Source of the DNA: Bacteroidota bacterium
Lineage (GTDB): Bacteria; Bacteroidota; Rhodothermia; Rhodothermales; JAAAOL01
Direction of reading: 5' to 3'
Assembly (NCBI GenBank): GCA_009908885.1
Contig: JAAAOL010000096.1
Span: 1-7,009 of the forward strand
DNA: 7,009 nt
In this document: piece by piece, positions 5,513 to 7,009 of the stretch
How positions within the stretch are numbered: position 1 is the stretch's first letter
How the letters are laid out: every line of letters begins with the position of its first letter
Position numbers and translations under genes: made by a program
Notes under the pieces: model-generated
Told to the model about the DNA's origin: nothing
Seen by the model: the letters and a program-made list of their open reading frames with translations, nothing else
Database searches by the model: none

Positions 5513-7009
5513 TCAGTGCGTCTGCGGCTGGCCCGCACGGCGGTAGTCCTCCACGAGCGGCGGCGCGTCGTACGGCACCGGCGGCGCAAAGGGCGGTTCG
5601 GGCAGCGCGTAGGCCGCCTTGACCGGCTTGAGCGGGCGCTTGAGCCAGTACGGGCGACGCAGGCCATCCGGGCTGTGCTCGGCGGCGGGACGCGCCAGGG
5701 CCGTCCACCGGCGGTACACCTCCATCGACTTGTTGATGTCCACGTGCACGTCGCCGTGGCGGTCGTCCGGGCCGGCCTTCTGGACGCTGATCGCCTTCTG
5801 ATGCCAGCAGTGCGCGCCGCTGATCGGGTCCGGGTGGACGCCGTGCGTCAGGTTTTGGTGCACGCCCACGTCCTTCCACCAGATGCGGCTCGTGTCGGGG
5901 TCCCAACTCTCCCACGCCGTCGCCCCTTCCAGCACGTGCAGGCTGTGCTCGCCGTGCTCGTTCTCGCGCAGATCCACCAGGTTGGAGGCCTGCCGGTTGA
6001 CGCCTTCGTCCTCCTTGAGGCGCCAGCGGCCCAGGTGGTGGCTCATCGCCACGATGCCGGGCTTGATGCCTTCGGTCACCCAGACGGTGTCCACGAAGTA
6101 GCCGATCTCGGTCTCGACGCGCACGAGGCTGCCGCTCGTGACGCCGAGGCGGCGCGCATCGCTCGGGTGGATCCAGATGGGGTTTTTGTGGCTGATCTCG
6201 TAGAGCCACTTGGCGTTGGCGCTGCGCGTGTGGATGAGCGTCGGCAGGCGGAAGTTGGGCAGCAGCAGCATCTCGCCCTGCGCGTGGTCGATGTGGTCCG
6301 GGTGGACGTGGCTGGTGAGCGTCCACGGGATCGTGAAGGCCCGCTCCGGCCAGCCCCACTGGTGCACCGTCGGCGAGAAGAACTCCAGCTTGCGGCTGGG
6401 CGTGTTGAAGCCGGCCCGCCGCACCCCGTCGATCTCGACGCCAGGCGCATCGGGATCCGCTTCGTGTTCGTACGGCGTGTAGTTGGCGCGGGTGACCTCG
6501 AACGCGCCGTAGGTGCGCATGTACTGGAGCGGCGTCATTCCTTCGGCAGCGGCGGCTTCGGGCAGGCCCGGCACGCTGTTCTCGAAGATCCACCGGTAGT
6601 ACTCTTCCACGGTGACGATCTCGCCCGGGCGGTAGGGGCTTTCGAAGTGCTCTCGGATGCCAAGGGTGCCGTCCGGGTCCATCCGCACGGACAGGTCGAT
6701 CCAGAACTCGTTCTCTTCCCAGACCTGTCCGGGGTTGGCCTCGTAGGTGCGCTCCACCGTAGCGCCGAGACGTTCCATCGCCACGCGGCGCACGGGCTGG
6801 CGGAAGGAGATCCACTGCCCGGCGTGCGTCTCCTGGCTCATCAGATCGTGCCGCTCGCCCGCATGGCCCATCGGCAGCACGTAGTCGGCGAACCAGGCGC
6901 TCTCGTTCCAGGTGGGCGTGAGGGCCACGTGGCACTCGATCTTCTCCTCGTCCTTCAGCGCCTTCATCCACATGAACCCGTCGGGGTTGATCCACATCGG
7001 ATTGTAGAC
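5513..7009 (-). CDS. molybdopterin oxidoreductase catalytic subunit, SoeA/PsrA-PhsA-like (N-terminus outside window)
   Basis: The C-terminal 498 residues of a large DMSO-reductase-superfamily enzyme are present; the frame continues past the right edge through VYNP ahead of MWINPDG, so the Met there is internal. The end of the catalytic domain shows NESAWFADYVLPMG (35-48), the usual acceptance motif for this superfamily, then ERHD and ETHAGQW. NTPSRKLEFFSPT (202-214) is the familiar TPSxKxEFxS element. The cofactor-binding domain (about 250-330) includes LPTLIHTRSANAKWLYEI (255-272), NPIWIHPSDARRLGV (276-290), and GSLVRVET (293-300). Next come GAHCWHQKA (398-406), DVHVDINKSMEVYRRW (420-435), DGLRRPYWLKRP (448-459) and a Pro-rich tail. 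Overall it fits cytoplasmic sulfite dehydrogenase SoeA and related polysulfide/thiosulfate reductases. The N-terminal Fe-S site, Mo ligand and any Tat signal are outside, so substrate and location are unproven. The downstream TorD-like gene fits a chaperoned molybdoenzyme; FeS and membrane subunits are not in view. Confidence 0.9.
   Translation of the reverse strand, partial: VYNPMWINPDGFMWMKALKDEEKIECHVALTPTWNESAWFADYVLPMGHAGERHDLMSQETHAGQWISFRQPVRRVAMERLGATVERTYEANPGQVWEENEFWIDLSVRMDPDGTLGIREHFESPYRPGEIVTVEEYYRWIFENSVPGLPEAAAAEGMTPLQYMRTYGAFEVTRANYTPYEHEADPDAPGVEIDGVRRAGFNTPSRKLEFFSPTVHQWGWPERAFTIPWTLTSHVHPDHIDHAQGEMLLLPNFRLPTLIHTRSANAKWLYEISHKNPIWIHPSDARRLGVTSGSLVRVETEIGYFVDTVWVTEGIKPGIVAMSHHLGRWRLKEDEGVNRQASNLVDLRENEHGEHSLHVLEGATAWESWDPDTSRIWWKDVGVHQNLTHGVHPDPISGAHCWHQKAISVQKAGPDDRHGDVHVDINKSMEVYRRWTALARPAAEHSPDGLRRPYWLKRPLKPVKAAYALPEPPFAPPVPYDAPPLVEDYRRAGQPQTH

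Noticed and set aside
5343..6995. 550-codon minus-strand open frame overlapping the molybdoenzyme in another register
   Set aside because: Arg/Pro/Gly-rich translation typical of a shifted frame. The other register carries clear molybdopterin oxidoreductase motifs and stops properly before the TorD-like gene.

Overview
The window comes from a GC-rich bacterial chromosome and carries a compact set of sulfur-oxidation genes. No ribosomal or tRNA gene fixes the taxonomy. Recognisable Shine-Dalgarno sequences are missing before most starts, and the intergenic DNA holds degenerate 7-base repeats of the CGCATCA type. I loosely associate that combination with Rhodothermales-like members of the Bacteroidota, but this is a weak inference; Chloroflexota or another GC-rich lineage remains possible.

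Layout. Plus strand: the last 33 codons of an unrecognised gene (1-102), a small lipoprotein with a DUF3365/Tll0287-like heme c domain (122-706), a metallo-beta-lactamase/double-rhodanese protein of the persulfide dioxygenase-sulfurtransferase type (best start 855, end 2294), an intrinsic-terminator-like hairpin (2302-2337), and a SulP-family anion transporter with a STAS domain (best start 2344, end 4152). A 361-base convergent intergenic region (4153-4513) follows, built of short tandem repeats and hairpins. Minus strand, read from right to left: the C-terminal 498 residues of a large molybdopterin oxidoreductase (5513-7009, running off the right edge), then a TorD-family chaperone (4514-5494) 18 bases after its stop codon, with its own AGGA ribosome binding site.

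How they may work together (inference). The MBL-rhodanese protein would oxidise persulfide sulfur to sulfite. The molybdenum enzyme, which most resembles cytoplasmic SoeA-type sulfite dehydrogenases or the related polysulfide/thiosulfate reductase group, would oxidise sulfite to sulfate. TorD would mature the molybdenum enzyme, and SulP would move the resulting sulfate or another sulfur oxyanion across the membrane. The heme c lipoprotein sits outside the cytoplasmic membrane and could be a redox or sulfide sensor or a small electron carrier. Every family here is known. The less ordinary points are the grouping itself, a TorD protein about 100 residues longer than usual, the terminator between the dioxygenase and transporter genes, and the repeat-rich convergent intergenic region.
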